Below, piece by piece: positions 1 to 8,683 of a stretch of 64,000 nt of DNA (the first letter of the stretch is position 1; every line of letters starts with the position of its first letter). The notes beneath the pieces were generated by a model. The model ran no database searches and had not been told where the DNA came from. It saw only the letters and a list, made by a program, of their open reading frames with translations. The stretch is from Nitratireductor thuwali (GTDB lineage: Bacteria; Pseudomonadota; Alphaproteobacteria; Rhizobiales; Rhizobiaceae), in contig NZ_CP030941.1 of assembly GCF_036621415.1 (NCBI RefSeq), positions 186,001 through 250,000 on the forward strand, in the 5' to 3' direction. Made by a program: the position numbers and the translations under genes.

Positions 1-593
1 ATCTCGATCCGCGCCGGGCGCTGGAGGCGCTTCACCGGAAGCTTGCCGCAACGGGCGTTGCGTTCCGCTTCGATGCCGGGCCTGATCCTGCGGAAGACGC
101 TGATTTCGTGGCCGACTGCACGGGCATGGCCTCGCCGCAGGCAGGCCTGCGCGGCGTGCGCGGCGAGATGCTGATCCTGCACGCGCCTGAAATCGCGCTG
201 TCGCGTCCCGTAAGGCTGCTCCATCCCCGCTTCCCCGTCTATGTCGTGCCGCGCGCCGGCCACCGCTTCATGGTCGGCGCCACCATGCTGGAAAGCGATG
301 CCTCGGGACCAGTGACCGCCCGCTCCATGATGGAGCTGCTCGCCGCCGCCTGCGGGCTGCACCCCGCCTTCGGCGAGGCCGAAGTGGTGGAAACGGCAAG
401 CGGCGTACGCCCCGCCTACGCCGACAATCTGCCGCGCGTTCAAATGGATGGACGGACCATCCGCATCAACGGGCTTTACCGTCACGGCTTCCTTCTGGCC
501 CCGGCGATGGCCAGACGCGCGGCGGCGACAATGATGAGGATGGCGCACGATCCTGCCGGGAAGGAGGAATTTCTCCATGCAGCTCACGATTAA
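1..593 (+). CDS. thiO: Glycine oxidase ThiO, C-terminal part (5' end outside window)
   Basis: This is the C-terminal ~196 residues of an FAD-dependent D-amino-acid-oxidase-fold protein, open in frame from base 3. In thiamin synthesis ThiO oxidises glycine to the iminoacetate used by ThiG for the thiazole ring. The C-terminal part reads SGVRPAYADNLPRV and GLYRHGFLLAP, the substrate/FAD-binding end typical of ThiO/DAO enzymes. The N-terminal Rossmann motif lies outside the window. The stop overlaps the start of thiS by 17 bp, so it is translationally linked to thiS-thiG-thiE-thiD. In related genomes thiC usually precedes it, but that cannot be seen here. Confidence 0.9.
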   Translation, partial: LDPRRALEALHRKLAATGVAFRFDAGPDPAEDADFVADCTGMASPQAGLRGVRGEMLILHAPEIALSRPVRLLHPRFPVYVVPRAGHRFMVGATMLESDASGPVTARSMMELLAAACGLHPAFGEAEVVETASGVRPAYADNLPRVQMDGRTIRINGLYRHGFLLAPAMARRAAATMMRMAHDPAGKEEFLHAAHD

Positions 594-774
594 CGGCGAA
601 AAGAAAGAAGTCTCGGCGGCCACGCTGGCGGGCTTGCTCGTGGAACTCGACTACCGGGGCGACTGGCTCGCCACCGCCCGCAACGGCGAAATCGTGCCTC
701 GGGACCTGCGCTCCGAGTGCCGCCTCGACGAAGGCGACCGCATCGAAATTCTTTCTCCCATGCAGGGAGGCTGA
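577..774 (+). CDS. thiS: Sulfur carrier protein ThiS
   Basis: A 65-residue beta-grasp (ubiquitin-like) protein that ends in the diagnostic Gly-Gly (SPMQGG). The C-terminal glycine is adenylated and converted to a thiocarboxylate that donates sulfur to the thiazole made by ThiG. The start ATG at 577 lies inside the end of thiO and follows GGGAAGGAGG, a strong Shine-Dalgarno sequence (aaggagg at about 560-567). Length is normal for the family. thiG follows after 3 bp, so the two partners are made from the same message. Confidence 0.95.
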   Translation: MQLTINGEKKEVSAATLAGLLVELDYRGDWLATARNGEIVPRDLRSECRLDEGDRIEILSPMQGG

Positions 775-777
775 ACG

Positions 778-1551
778 ATGCTGGAGCTCTACGGAAAGAC
801 GCTGTCCTCGCGGCTGCTGCTCGGCACCGCCCAATATCCCTCGCCCGCGATCATGGCGGAAGCCATCCGGGCGAGCCGGACGGAAATCGTCACCGTTTCC
901 CTGCGCCGCGAGACGGCGGGCGCGGGAAGCGGCGGCGGGTTCTGGTCGCTGATCCGCTCGCTGAACGTCGACGTGCTGCCCAACACCGCCGGATGCCACT
1001 CGGTCAAGGAAGCCGTCACCACAGCGCGGATGGCGCGCGAGCTGTTCGCAACGAACTGGATCAAGCTCGAAGTGATCGGCAATCCCGACACACTGCAACC
1101 GGACGTCTTCGGGCTGGTCGAGGCCGCGCGCATCCTGTCCGACGAGGGCTTCGAGGTCTTTCCCTATACGACCGACGATCTCATCGTCGCCGAGCGCCTG
1201 CTGGAGGCCGGCTGCCGGGTGCTGATGCCCTGGTGCGCGCCCATAGGCTCGGCGCGCGGGCCCTCGAATCCCGACGCGCTGCGCTCCCTGCGCGGCTATT
1301 TTCCGGACACGCCGCTCATCGTCGATGCGGGGCTCGGCCGTCCCTCCCATGCGGCAATCGTCATGGAACTCGGCTACGATGCCGTTCTGCTCAACACGGC
1401 GGTTGCCAAGGCCGGCGACCCCGTCCGCATGGCCTCGGCCTTCGCGGATGCCGTGGATGCCGGCCACGCCGCGCACGAGGCCGGCCTGCTGGAGCCGCGC
1501 GACATGGCGGTTCCCTCCACGCCTATTTTCGGCAAGGCGGTGCTGACATGA
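778..1551 (+). CDS. thiG: Thiazole synthase ThiG
   Basis: A 257-residue TIM-barrel enzyme that condenses 1-deoxy-D-xylulose 5-phosphate, ThiS thiocarboxylate and dehydroglycine into the thiazole phosphate moiety of thiamin. Visible family motifs are TVSLRRE near the N-terminus, LPNTAGCHS, the [10 protein letters not shown] segment that carries the Schiff-base lysine, [14 protein letters not shown] and the phosphate-binding [10 protein letters not shown]. Length is normal. The stop TGA overlaps the thiE ATG (ATGA), which indicates translational coupling. Confidence 0.96.
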   Translation: MLELYGKTLSSRLLLGTAQYPSPAIMAEAIRASRTEIVTVSLRRETAGAGSGGGFWSLIRSLNVDVLPNTAGCHSVKEAVTTARMARELFATNWIKLEVIGNPDTLQPDVFGLVEAARILSDEGFEVFPYTTDDLIVAERLLEAGCRVLMPWCAPIGSARGPSNPDALRSLRGYFPDTPLIVDAGLGRPSHAAIVMELGYDAVLLNTAVAKAGDPVRMASAFADAVDAGHAAHEAGLLEPRDMAVPSTPIFGKAVLT

Positions 1552-2153
1552 AGCTCGACCCGTTCTACCTGATCGTGGACAGCGCGGCCTGGATCGAGCG
1601 TCTCGTGCCGCTCGGCGTCAAATTCGTGCAGCTGCGCGTCAAGGACGCCCCCGGGGACGCGCTGCGCCGCGAAATCCGCCGCGCCCGCGACATCTGTTCG
1701 GCCCACCATTGCCAGCTCGTCGTCAACGACTACTGGCGCATCGCCATCGAAGAAGCCTGCGACTTCGTGCATCTGGGCCAGGAAGACCTCGCGGAAGCCG
1801 ACCGGACGGCGATAGGCAGGGCCGGGGTGAAGCTGGGGCTGAGCACCCATGACCATGCCGAGCTCGAGACCGCGCTGGCCGCCGAGCCTGATTACATCGC
1901 GCTCGGTCCCATCTACCCGACCATCCTGAAAAAGATGAAATGGGCGCCGCAAGGCCTGCCGCGCATCGCCGAGTGGAAGGCGCGCGTTTCGCCTCTGCCT
2001 CTGGTGGCCATCGGCGGCCTGACGCCTGAGCGGCTTCCGGGCGTCTTCGAGCACGGCGCCGACTGCGCCGCCGTCGTCACCGACATCACGCTCAGCGCCG
2101 ATCCGGAACGGCGCACCCGGCAATGGCTGACGGCGACCGCGCCATGGCGATGA
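1548..2153 (+). CDS. thiE: Thiamine-phosphate synthase ThiE
   Basis: A 201-residue TIM-barrel enzyme that joins HMP pyrophosphate to thiazole phosphate to give thiamin phosphate. Motifs seen are [18 protein letters not shown] (usual form LIINDR), [19 protein letters not shown] (usual form GVSTH), [10 protein letters not shown] and the phosphate-binding VAIGGLTPE. The start at 1548 is an ATGA overlap with thiG. The NDYW segment differs from the common NDRvdvA form, a variant I associate with the rhizobial ThiE branch. The stop again overlaps the thiD start. Confidence 0.93.
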   Translation: MKLDPFYLIVDSAAWIERLVPLGVKFVQLRVKDAPGDALRREIRRARDICSAHHCQLVVNDYWRIAIEEACDFVHLGQEDLAEADRTAIGRAGVKLGLSTHDHAELETALAAEPDYIALGPIYPTILKKMKWAPQGLPRIAEWKARVSPLPLVAIGGLTPERLPGVFEHGADCAAVVTDITLSADPERRTRQWLTATAPWR

Positions 2154-2907
2154 AGGGCGATCGCCATGTGCTGATCGTCGCCGGCTCCGACTCCTCCGGC
2201 GGCGCCGGCATCGCCCGCGACATCGAGACCGTCGCCGCATGCGGCCTGCGCTCATGCCTTGCCGTAACGGCGGTGACCGTCCAGACCCATGAGCGGGTCG
2301 AGCGTATCGAGCGCGTCGCACCCGAGAATGTCGCCGCCCAGATGCGCGCTGCGCTTGCCGCCAACGACGTCGCCGCGATCAAGATTGGCATGCTTGGCGC
2401 GGGCGGCGCGGTGGAGGCGGTCGCCGCCGTCCTGCGTGACCACGCTGCCGTGCCGGTGGTTCTCGATCCCGTCATCGCCGCCTCCTCGGGCCGGGCCCTC
2501 CTCCCCGCGATGCGGTGGACCTCATGCGCCGGCAACTGATGCCGCTATGCATCCTGGTAACGCCGAACCTTGTGGAACTCGCCATTCTGACCAACGAAGC
2601 TCCCGCCGGCGACGAAGCCGCGATGGAGCGGCAGGCGCGCGCCGTTCTGGACACCGGATGCGCCGGAGTGCTGGCCAAGGGCGGCCATATGAGCGGAACC
2701 CGCGCAACGGATATCCTGCTGCGGCGGGAACAGGCGGCGCGCCGCTTCGAGGCGCCCCGCATCGCCGGCTCCCTGCGCGGCACCGGCTGCATGCTGTCCA
2801 GCGCCATAGCCGCCTGTCTGGCGCGGGGCGAGCCGATGGAAGCAAGCATCGGGGAGGCGAAGGCGATGGTGCTGGAGCGGCTGGCGCGGCGCCATCTTCC
2901 GTTCTAA
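2150..2907 (+). pseudogene. thiD: HMP/HMP-phosphate kinase ThiD, frameshifted (one base missing near 2503-2506)
   Basis: ThiD phosphorylates hydroxymethylpyrimidine twice to give HMP pyrophosphate for ThiE. Residues 1 to about 119 (HVLIVAGSDSSGGAG, TVQTHERVE, KIGMLG, VVLDPVIAASSG) are read in one frame. The rest, from DAVDLMRRQL through ILVTPNLVE to the C-terminal GTGC motif (GSLRGTGCMLSSA), is in the -1 frame and ends at 2907. Adding a single C to the CCCC run at 2503-2506 would give a continuous protein of about 252 residues with every ThiD motif in place. The start is taken as the ATG at 2150, an ATGA overlap with thiE; ATGs at 2123 and 2144 are also in frame. A homopolymer sequencing error is as likely as a true mutation. 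Confidence 0.88.
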
Positions 2908-2956
2908 GGTCGGGACCTGCTGATCTACCGTCATTGCCCCATGCGAAAGGCCCATC

Positions 2957-3565
2957 ATGATCGCCTGGTCGATCTTCATTCCCGCCTGCTTCGCGCTCAA
3001 CTGCGCGCCGGGTCCCAACAACATGCTGGCCTTCGCCAACGGCGCGCGGCTGGGCCTGGTTCCCGCCATGGTCGGCGGCCTCGGCCGCATGCCGGCCTTC
3101 GCCATTCTTATCGCGGTCACCATTGTCGGCCTCGGCGCGATCCTGGCGACCTCGGCGGTGGCTTTCACCATCATCAAGATCGTCGGCGCGCTTTACCTGA
3201 TCTATGTGGGCATCCAGTTCTGGCGCAAGGCACGGGCGCTCGCTGCGGCGCAGTCGTCCGAATCGGCGGTGGCGGCGCTGATGCGGCGCGACTTTCTCAT
3301 CGCCATCAGCAATCCCAAGGCCATCGCCGTGTTCACCGCCTTTTTCCCGCAATTCATCGATGCCTCCCAACCCGCCTGGAGCCAGTTGGCGGCGATGGGG
3401 GGCGTGTTCCTCCTTCTGGAGGTCGCGGCGGTGCTGCTTTATGTGGCGGCCGGGGTCCTGCTCGGCAGGATGCTGAAATCCCAACGCATTTTCGTCAATC
3501 TCAACCGCCTGGTCGGCGGCGTCCTGGTCGCCTCCGGCGCGAGCATGGTCCTGTCGAGGCAATAA
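2957..3565 (+). CDS. LysE/RhtB family amino-acid exporter (copy 1)
   Basis: A 202-residue, very hydrophobic protein with about six predicted membrane segments. It carries the family hallmark near the N-terminus (CAPGPNNMLAFANGARLG, variant of PGP) and AISNPKAIAVFTAFFPQFID in the middle. Members export amino acids or homoserine lactones; the substrate cannot be told from sequence. It begins 49 bp after thiD and may be a separate unit. It converges with dksA, with 98 bp between them that hold no clear hairpin terminator. A second, unrelated-looking paralogue lies at 37.2 kb. Confidence 0.85.
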   Translation: MIAWSIFIPACFALNCAPGPNNMLAFANGARLGLVPAMVGGLGRMPAFAILIAVTIVGLGAILATSAVAFTIIKIVGALYLIYVGIQFWRKARALAAAQSSESAVAALMRRDFLIAISNPKAIAVFTAFFPQFIDASQPAWSQLAAMGGVFLLLEVAAVLLYVAAGVLLGRMLKSQRIFVNLNRLVGGVLVASGASMVLSRQ

Positions 3566-3663
3566 AAAGCCCGCCCAAAGCAGGGCCAAACCGGAAAAAA
3601 CCAGCCATTTCCAGGTGAAAACGGGCCGGTTTCAGCCCAAAACGGGTCGAAACGGCCTGAGAA

Positions 3664-4080
3664 TCAGTCGTCCCGGTAGACTTTCTCGCGGCGTTCGTGG
3701 CGCTCCTGCGCTTCGATCGACAGGGTCGCGATGGGCCGTGCGTCGAGACGTTTCAGCGAAATCGGCTCGCCGGTCTCCTCGCAATAGCCATAGGTGCCCT
3801 CGTCGATGCGCTGCAGCGCGGCGTCGATCTTGGAGATGAGCTTGCGCTGCCGGTCGCGCGCGCGCAGCTCGATCGCCCGGTCCGTCTCGGAGGAAGCGCG
3901 GTCGGCAAGGTCGGGATGATTGGCGTTTTCCTGCTGAAGCGCTTCCAGTGTTTCGCGGGCTTCTCTGAGGATTTCGCTCTTCCAGGCGATCAACTTGCCG
4001 CGGAAATATGCGCGCTGCCGATCGTTCATGAAGGGTTCGTCCTCGGATGGGACGTATTTTGCATCAACGAGATCGGTCAT
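3664..4080 (-). CDS. dksA: RNA polymerase-binding transcription factor DksA
   Basis: A 138-residue protein with the coiled-coil arm rich in charged residues (residues about 30-100, including DRASSETDRAIELRARDRQ, whose Asp residues reach the polymerase secondary channel) and a C-terminal finger, YGYCEETGEPISLKRLDARP. DksA works with ppGpp on RNA polymerase in the stringent response. Of the four zinc cysteines of E. coli DksA only one (GYC) remains, the others being Thr/Arg/Ala-type residues, so this is the zinc-poor form seen in many alphaproteobacteria. It is transcribed alone and divergently from sixA, with 256 bp between them containing an AT-rich patch near 4168-4190. Confidence 0.93.
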   Translation of the reverse strand: MTDLVDAKYVPSEDEPFMNDRQRAYFRGKLIAWKSEILREARETLEALQQENANHPDLADRASSETDRAIELRARDRQRKLISKIDAALQRIDEGTYGYCEETGEPISLKRLDARPIATLSIEAQERHERREKVYRDD

Positions 4081-4336
4081 CGATTTACCCCACGGCTACC
4101 AGCGGCGCCTATATATTCGTGGAAGCCGCCCCCGACAAGCACAAAGCAGGCTCCGGTAACGCATTTGTCAAAATCTTATTAATATTGCAGACGGATGAGG
4201 CAAATCGTTGCGACGGCAGCGTCTTTGCGCGTGACCGTGAAATTTTTCTCCCCGCAGCTTGAGCGGCCGGAGATATCGGCTGGCATCCCGCGGACGAATC
4301 ACGCCGTACTTGCGGTTCGCAGCGCGGAGGTGACCC

Positions 4337-4843
4337 ATGTACAGGCTCTATCTGATGCGTCATGCCAAGGCGGCATGGGGAGGACCGGCCGTTTCCGACT
4401 TCGATCGGCCGCTGGCCCCCACCGGAAAGGAGGATGCCAGGCTCCTCGGCCAGAACATGAAAAAACTCTCGTATTTGCCCGGGATTATTATATGTTCAGG
4501 AGCCAGAAGGACCCGCGAGACCTGGGACGCTGTCGCCTCCTTCATCGCAGCCGAGGCCCGGCAGGTCCACTTCTTGGATGAGCTGTACCGGGCCGATTCT
4601 GCCGAGTGCCTGGCTCTCGTCATGGCCTATGCGGGCCGCTCCTCTCTCATGGTCGTCGGCCACAACCCGGTCATGGAGGACCTTGCGCTGGCGCTGGCCC
4701 CAACGGGCGACGGGCGGGCGCTGGCGGCCGTACGGGCGGGATTTCCCGCTGCCGGGCTCGCCGTACTCGAATTTGAGACTCCGCTGGGCGATGCTGGTCC
4801 GGGCAAGGGAGCGCTGGTGGATTTCCTGCGGCCGGCAGGGTGA
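4337..4843 (+). CDS. sixA: Phosphohistidine phosphatase SixA family protein
   Basis: A 168-residue histidine phosphatase. The catalytic RH motif is at the N-terminus (YLMRHAKAAWG), with the second-half VVGHNPVMED holding the second active-site histidine. ICSGARRTRETWDA supplies the conserved phosphate-binding arginine. The family removes phosphate from phosphohistidine, for example on Hpt domains or PTS proteins. The start at 4337 follows a GGAGG at 4326-4330 with a 6 bp spacer. It lies just upstream of ycjX-ycjF on the same strand and may share a message with them. Confidence 0.85.
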   Translation: MYRLYLMRHAKAAWGGPAVSDFDRPLAPTGKEDARLLGQNMKKLSYLPGIIICSGARRTRETWDAVASFIAAEARQVHFLDELYRADSAECLALVMAYAGRSSLMVVGHNPVMEDLALALAPTGDGRALAAVRAGFPAAGLAVLEFETPLGDAGPGKGALVDFLRPAG

Positions 4844-4897
4844 TGTAGCTGGTCCGTTTCATCTTTGCCGTGCATCTCCTATATGCGGAAGCCGGAC

Positions 4898-6394
4898 ATG
4901 CAGCCGGAGAGGACTTTACGGAATGCCCAATTGCCGTCGCTGACCACCTTCACCGATGAAGCGCGCATCGCGCTCGACACCGTGGCCGACCGGGCAGCCG
5001 GTCTCTGGTCGCCTGCCATTCGCCTCGGCGTCACCGGCCTTTCCCGCGCCGGCAAGACCGTTTTCATCTCTTCGCTGGTGCACAATCTCATCCATGGCGG
5101 CCGTCTGCCGCTGTTCGAGGCCCAGGCTTCCGGCCGCATCGCCAGGTCCTATCTCGAACAGCAGCCCGACGACGCCGTTCCGCGCTTCCAGTACGAAGAC
5201 CACATCGCCTCGCTGCTCGACGAGCGCATCTGGCCCCAGTCCACGCGCTCGATCTCCGAACTGCGTTTGACGATCGAGTACGAATCGGCCTCCGCCTGGG
5301 GCCGGTTCCTGTCGCGCGGACGGCTGTCGGTGGACATCGTCGACTATCCCGGCGAATGGCTGCTCGATCTTCCCCTGCTCGGCAAATCCTACGAAGCGTT
5401 CAGCCGGGAGGCGGTGGAACTTGCGGCCGGCCCCGCCCGCGCCGACCTTTCGGCGGACTGGCGCAGCCTGGCCGAGACCGTCGATCCGGATGCGCCGGCC
5501 GACGAAATGCTGGCGCGGCGCCTGCACGAGCTCTTTTCCGCCTATCTTGCCGCCTGCAAGCAGGAGAGCCGTGCTCTCTCCACCCTGCCGCCCGGCCGCT
5601 TTCTGATGCCCGGTGACCTGGACGGCTCCCCGGCCCTGACCTTCGCGCCGCTGGCCGGCCTCGACGGCGGGCGCGGAAAGCCGAACTCCATGCGGGCCAT
5701 GATGGAAAGGCGCTATGAGGCCTACAAGACCCACGTCATAAAGCCCTTCTTTCGCGAGCACATCGCCCGGCTCGACCGCCAGATCGTGCTGGTCGACGCC
5801 ATGCAGGCCATCAATGCGGGGCATTCCGCCATCGCCGACCTGGAGCGGTCCATCGGCGAGATCCTCGCCTGCTTCCGGCCGGGACGGAGCCGCTTCCTGA
5901 CCGACCTGGTCATGCGGCGCATCGACCGCATCCTCATCGCGGCGACGAAAGCCGACCATCTGCATCACGAAAGCCATGACCGCATGCAGGCCATCGTCCG
6001 GCGCCTGGCCGAGCGGGCCATCGCCCGCGCCGGCTTCAGCGGCGCCGAAGTGGAGGTGGTCGCCATGGCCGCGATCAGGGCCACGCGCGAGGGAACGGTC
6101 AAGCAGGGCCGGCAGAACCTGCCGGTGATCATCGGCACCCCGCTTGCCGGGGAAACCATCGGCGGCGAGACCTTCGACGGCGAGACCGAAACCGCGATCT
6201 TCCCCGGCGACCTGCCCGACGCGCCGACCGCCCTCTTCCGCAAGGGGTCGCAAGCCGCCGCCGAGCCCGAACTGCGCTTCGTGCGCTTCCGCCCCCCGAA
6301 GCTGGAGCGCACCGCCGAGGGCCTGACCCTTTCCCTGCCCCATATCCGCCTCGACCGGGCGCTTCAATTCCTGCTTGGAGATCAGTTGGCATGA
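4898..6394 (+). CDS. ycjX: YcjX-like P-loop NTPase (DUF463)
   Basis: About 498 residues with a P-loop near residue 46 (GVTGLSRAGKTVFIS), then VDIVDYPGEWLLDLPLLG, a Walker B/DxxG-like region typical of YcjX, and LIAATKADHLHHE, resembling the TKxD guanine-specificity motif. YcjX proteins are GTPase-like and predicted to act in envelope stress with the membrane protein YcjF; the biochemical role is unsettled. I chose the ATG at 4898, preceded by GGAAG; a TTG at 4865 and an ATG at 4883 are in frame. The last codon overlaps the ycjF ATG (ATGA), so the two are made together. Confidence 0.88.
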   Translation: MQPERTLRNAQLPSLTTFTDEARIALDTVADRAAGLWSPAIRLGVTGLSRAGKTVFISSLVHNLIHGGRLPLFEAQASGRIARSYLEQQPDDAVPRFQYEDHIASLLDERIWPQSTRSISELRLTIEYESASAWGRFLSRGRLSVDIVDYPGEWLLDLPLLGKSYEAFSREAVELAAGPARADLSADWRSLAETVDPDAPADEMLARRLHELFSAYLAACKQESRALSTLPPGRFLMPGDLDGSPALTFAPLAGLDGGRGKPNSMRAMMERRYEAYKTHVIKPFFREHIARLDRQIVLVDAMQAINAGHSAIADLERSIGEILACFRPGRSRFLTDLVMRRIDRILIAATKADHLHHESHDRMQAIVRRLAERAIARAGFSGAEVEVVAMAAIRATREGTVKQGRQNLPVIIGTPLAGETIGGETFDGETETAIFPGDLPDAPTALFRKGSQAAAEPELRFVRFRPPKLERTAEGLTLSLPHIRLDRALQFLLGDQLA

Positions 6395-7464
6395 GCCAGA
6401 CACGACGCCCGGCCGCCTTTCGCCTGGACCCGCCGGAGCCTTCCAAGGTCGGCGAGGACGGACAGCGCGAGACGCCGCGCAAGCCGCGCGCCGTCAAGGA
6501 TGCGGCGCAGATTGTCGTCACCCCGTCCGAGGACGATTTCTTCGAAGCGGCGGATGCCGTCGATGCGGCACCGCCGCCGCCGGTTGCGCGAAAAGGCGGC
6601 TCGCGGCTGGGCCGGATATTCCTGACCGCCTTCGGGCTTCTCGTCTCGCTCGGGATCGGGCTCTGGGCCGACCGGCTGATCCGCGACATGTTCGCCCGCA
6701 GCGACTGGCTCGGATGGCTGGCCCTGGCGCTGGCCGCGACAGCGCTCCTCGCCCTCCTGGCGCTGATTGCCCGCGAAGCCTTCGCTCTTTCCCGCCTTGC
6801 CTCGGTGGAGCGGATGCGCAGGCGTGCCGAGGACGCCTATGCGCTCAACGATGCGGCTTCCGCCCGCGCCGTCATTGCCGACCTTTCGGGCCTGATGCAA
6901 AGCCATCCCGACACCGCTGCCGGCCGGCGCGCGCTCAAGGAACTGGAGCACGACGTCATCGACGGCAGCGATTATCTGCGCATCGCCGAACAGGCGCTCC
7001 TGCGGCCACTCGACGCGCGTGCCCAGAAACTGGTGCTCGACGCCGCCAAGCGCGTCTCCGTGGTCACTGCCGTCAGCCCGCGGGCGCTGGTGGATGTCGC
7101 CTATGTCCTGTTCGAGGCAGCCCGGCTTGTGCGCCGCCTGGCCGAACTTTATTGCGGCAGGCCCGGCTTCTTCGGATTCCTGCGCCTGTCTCGCAGCGTC
7201 GTCGCGCATCTGGCCGTCACCGGATCCATGGCGATGGGCGAAGCGCTCGTCCAGCAGGTGGTCGGCCACGGCCTTGCCGCACGCATCTCGACCCGTCTCG
7301 GCGAGGGTGTCGTCAACGGCATGATGACCGCCCGCATCGGCATCGCCGCCATGGACGCGATCCGCCCCCTGCCCTTCAACGCCGTCGAGCGGCCCGGCAT
7401 GGGCGATTTTCTGAAGGCGCTGACCCGCTTCGCAGCGCAGGAAAAATCCGCCTCCGGCAAATAA
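6391..7464 (+). CDS. ycjF: YcjF-like inner membrane protein (TIGR01620/DUF697)
   Basis: 357 residues. A charged, Pro-rich cytoplasmic N-terminus (about 1-70) precedes two membrane segments at about residues 75-93 (IFLTAFGLLVSLGIGLWAD) and 107-130 (WLALALAATALLALLALIA). A long C-terminal domain with GFFGFLRLSRSVVAHLAVTG and GLAARISTRLGEGVVNGMMT matches the DUF697 region. The gene starts inside the ycjX stop. Conserved ycjX-ycjF pairing suggests a membrane complex in which YcjF anchors the GTPase. The actual function is unknown. Confidence 0.85.
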   Translation: MSQTRRPAAFRLDPPEPSKVGEDGQRETPRKPRAVKDAAQIVVTPSEDDFFEAADAVDAAPPPPVARKGGSRLGRIFLTAFGLLVSLGIGLWADRLIRDMFARSDWLGWLALALAATALLALLALIAREAFALSRLASVERMRRRAEDAYALNDAASARAVIADLSGLMQSHPDTAAGRRALKELEHDVIDGSDYLRIAEQALLRPLDARAQKLVLDAAKRVSVVTAVSPRALVDVAYVLFEAARLVRRLAELYCGRPGFFGFLRLSRSVVAHLAVTGSMAMGEALVQQVVGHGLAARISTRLGEGVVNGMMTARIGIAAMDAIRPLPFNAVERPGMGDFLKALTRFAAQEKSASGK

Positions 7465-7590
7465 GCTTGCGCTCGCGCCGGGACTCGATCATCCTGCCGG
7501 CGTCCGCGGGTGACGATCCGTTAACCGAAACAGGCCATCCTCGCTGAAACAGACCGCCCGAAACCTGCTGCCATTGAGCTGATCGATCCC

Positions 7591-8136
7591 ATGCACGCAT
7601 CGCTTCGCAAATTCGCCATCCTGCCGCTCGCGGCGCTGCTGTCGGCGGGCATCGCCCAGACGGCCGCCGCTTCGGAGCGCGAGAAGCGCTTTTTCGAGCA
7701 GATGGAGGGCGAATGGTCGGGGCCGGGCGAGATCGTCGCCGGCAAGTACAAGGGCACGAAGTTCGTCTGCAAGTTCGCCGGCACCACGCCGGACGGCAAG
7801 ATCGGCATGGCGCTGGATGGAGGCTGCCGCGTCGGCGTGATCAATCAGGAAATGTCGGCACGCATCGAGCGCTCGCAGTCGGGCTATCGCGGCTCGTTCC
7901 TGGACGGCGCCAAGGGCAAGGGTCTCGACGTCGTGGGCGGTTCCGTCAAGGACAAATACGTCGTCTTCGCGCTGCACCGCAACGAGCTCACCGGCGCCAT
8001 GCGCGCCCAGATCGACGACAAGGACACGATGAACGTGACCATCTCCGTCCATGTGGACGAGGAACTGGTTCCCGTCATCGGCATGAACCTCAAGCGGCTG
8101 GACACGCGCACCGTCGGGGCGCTCAGCGCGCAGTAG
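7591..8136 (+). CDS. Secreted hypothetical protein
   Basis: 181 residues with a Sec signal peptide (HASLRKFAILPLAALLSAG, cleavage likely after the TAAAS region at about residue 28). The mature part contains EGEWSGPGEIVAGKYKG and two cysteines (FVCKF, GGCRVG) that could form a disulfide. It looks like a small periplasmic beta-rich lipocalin-like or YbjQ-like module, but I do not recognise a named family; I believe similar proteins are widespread in Rhizobiales. Its 3' end overlaps the convergent folK by 14 bp. It follows ycjF after 126 bp, with no obvious terminator, so co-transcription is possible. Confidence 0.75.
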   Translation: MHASLRKFAILPLAALLSAGIAQTAAASEREKRFFEQMEGEWSGPGEIVAGKYKGTKFVCKFAGTTPDGKIGMALDGGCRVGVINQEMSARIERSQSGYRGSFLDGAKGKGLDVVGGSVKDKYVVFALHRNELTGAMRAQIDDKDTMNVTISVHVDEELVPVIGMNLKRLDTRTVGALSAQ

Positions 8137-8683
8137 TCGTCGCGGCAGACCTCCACCAGCCGCCATCGCTGCTGGCGGGCTCTATTCCGGCCTGATCCAG
8201 CGCGGCCAGATGCTTTTCCACGGGTGCGCCCGCGATATGCAGGCCAGGCGCGATCTCGGCCAGCGGCCGCAGCACGAAAGCGCGTTCCAGCATGCGCGGG
8301 TGCGGCACCTCGAGCCCTTCCCCCGCGACATGCCGATCTCCATACAGAAGCAGATCGATGTCGATCGCCCGCGGTCCCCAGCGCTCCTTGCGCACGCGCT
8401 TCAGGCTCCGCTCCACCCGCAGGCAAAGCGCCAGCAGTTCCGCCGGCCCGAGCCGCGTCGACAAGAGACAGGCAGCGTTCAGGAAATCCGGCTGGTCGAG
8501 CTTTCCCCAGGGCGGCGTGCGATAAAGGCGGGATACGGCGATGATCTCGTTTTCCGGCGCAGCATCGATGCGGCGCAGCGCTTCGCCCATGGCCTGGGCA
8601 GGATTGCCGATATTCCCGCCGAGCCCCAGAAAGGCCCGCACCGGCGCGGCGCTATTGCGGCCAGACAACCGTGACCTCGACAT
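8123..8683 (-). CDS. folK: 2-amino-4-hydroxy-6-hydroxymethyldihydropteridine pyrophosphokinase FolK
   Basis: A 186-residue HPPK that transfers pyrophosphate from ATP to the pterin alcohol, the step before FolP. Motifs seen are FLGLGGNIGNP (N-terminal), SRLYRTPPWGKLDQPDFLNA, the ATP/Mg site RWGPRAIDIDLLLYG and VPHPRMLERAFVLRPLAEI. The ATG at 8683 overlaps the end of folB by 32 bp; an in-frame ATG at 8710 would add nine unlikely residues. It is the last gene of a folP-folB-folK unit and converges with the secreted hypothetical gene. Confidence 0.95.
   Translation of the reverse strand: MSRSRLSGRNSAAPVRAFLGLGGNIGNPAQAMGEALRRIDAAPENEIIAVSRLYRTPPWGKLDQPDFLNAACLLSTRLGPAELLALCLRVERSLKRVRKERWGPRAIDIDLLLYGDRHVAGEGLEVPHPRMLERAFVLRPLAEIAPGLHIAGAPVEKHLAALDQAGIEPASSDGGWWRSAATTTAR

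Noticed and set aside
3566..3663. Terminator between the LysE gene and dksA
   Set aside because: Repeated AAAACGGG blocks are present but no convincing stem followed by T residues on either strand.
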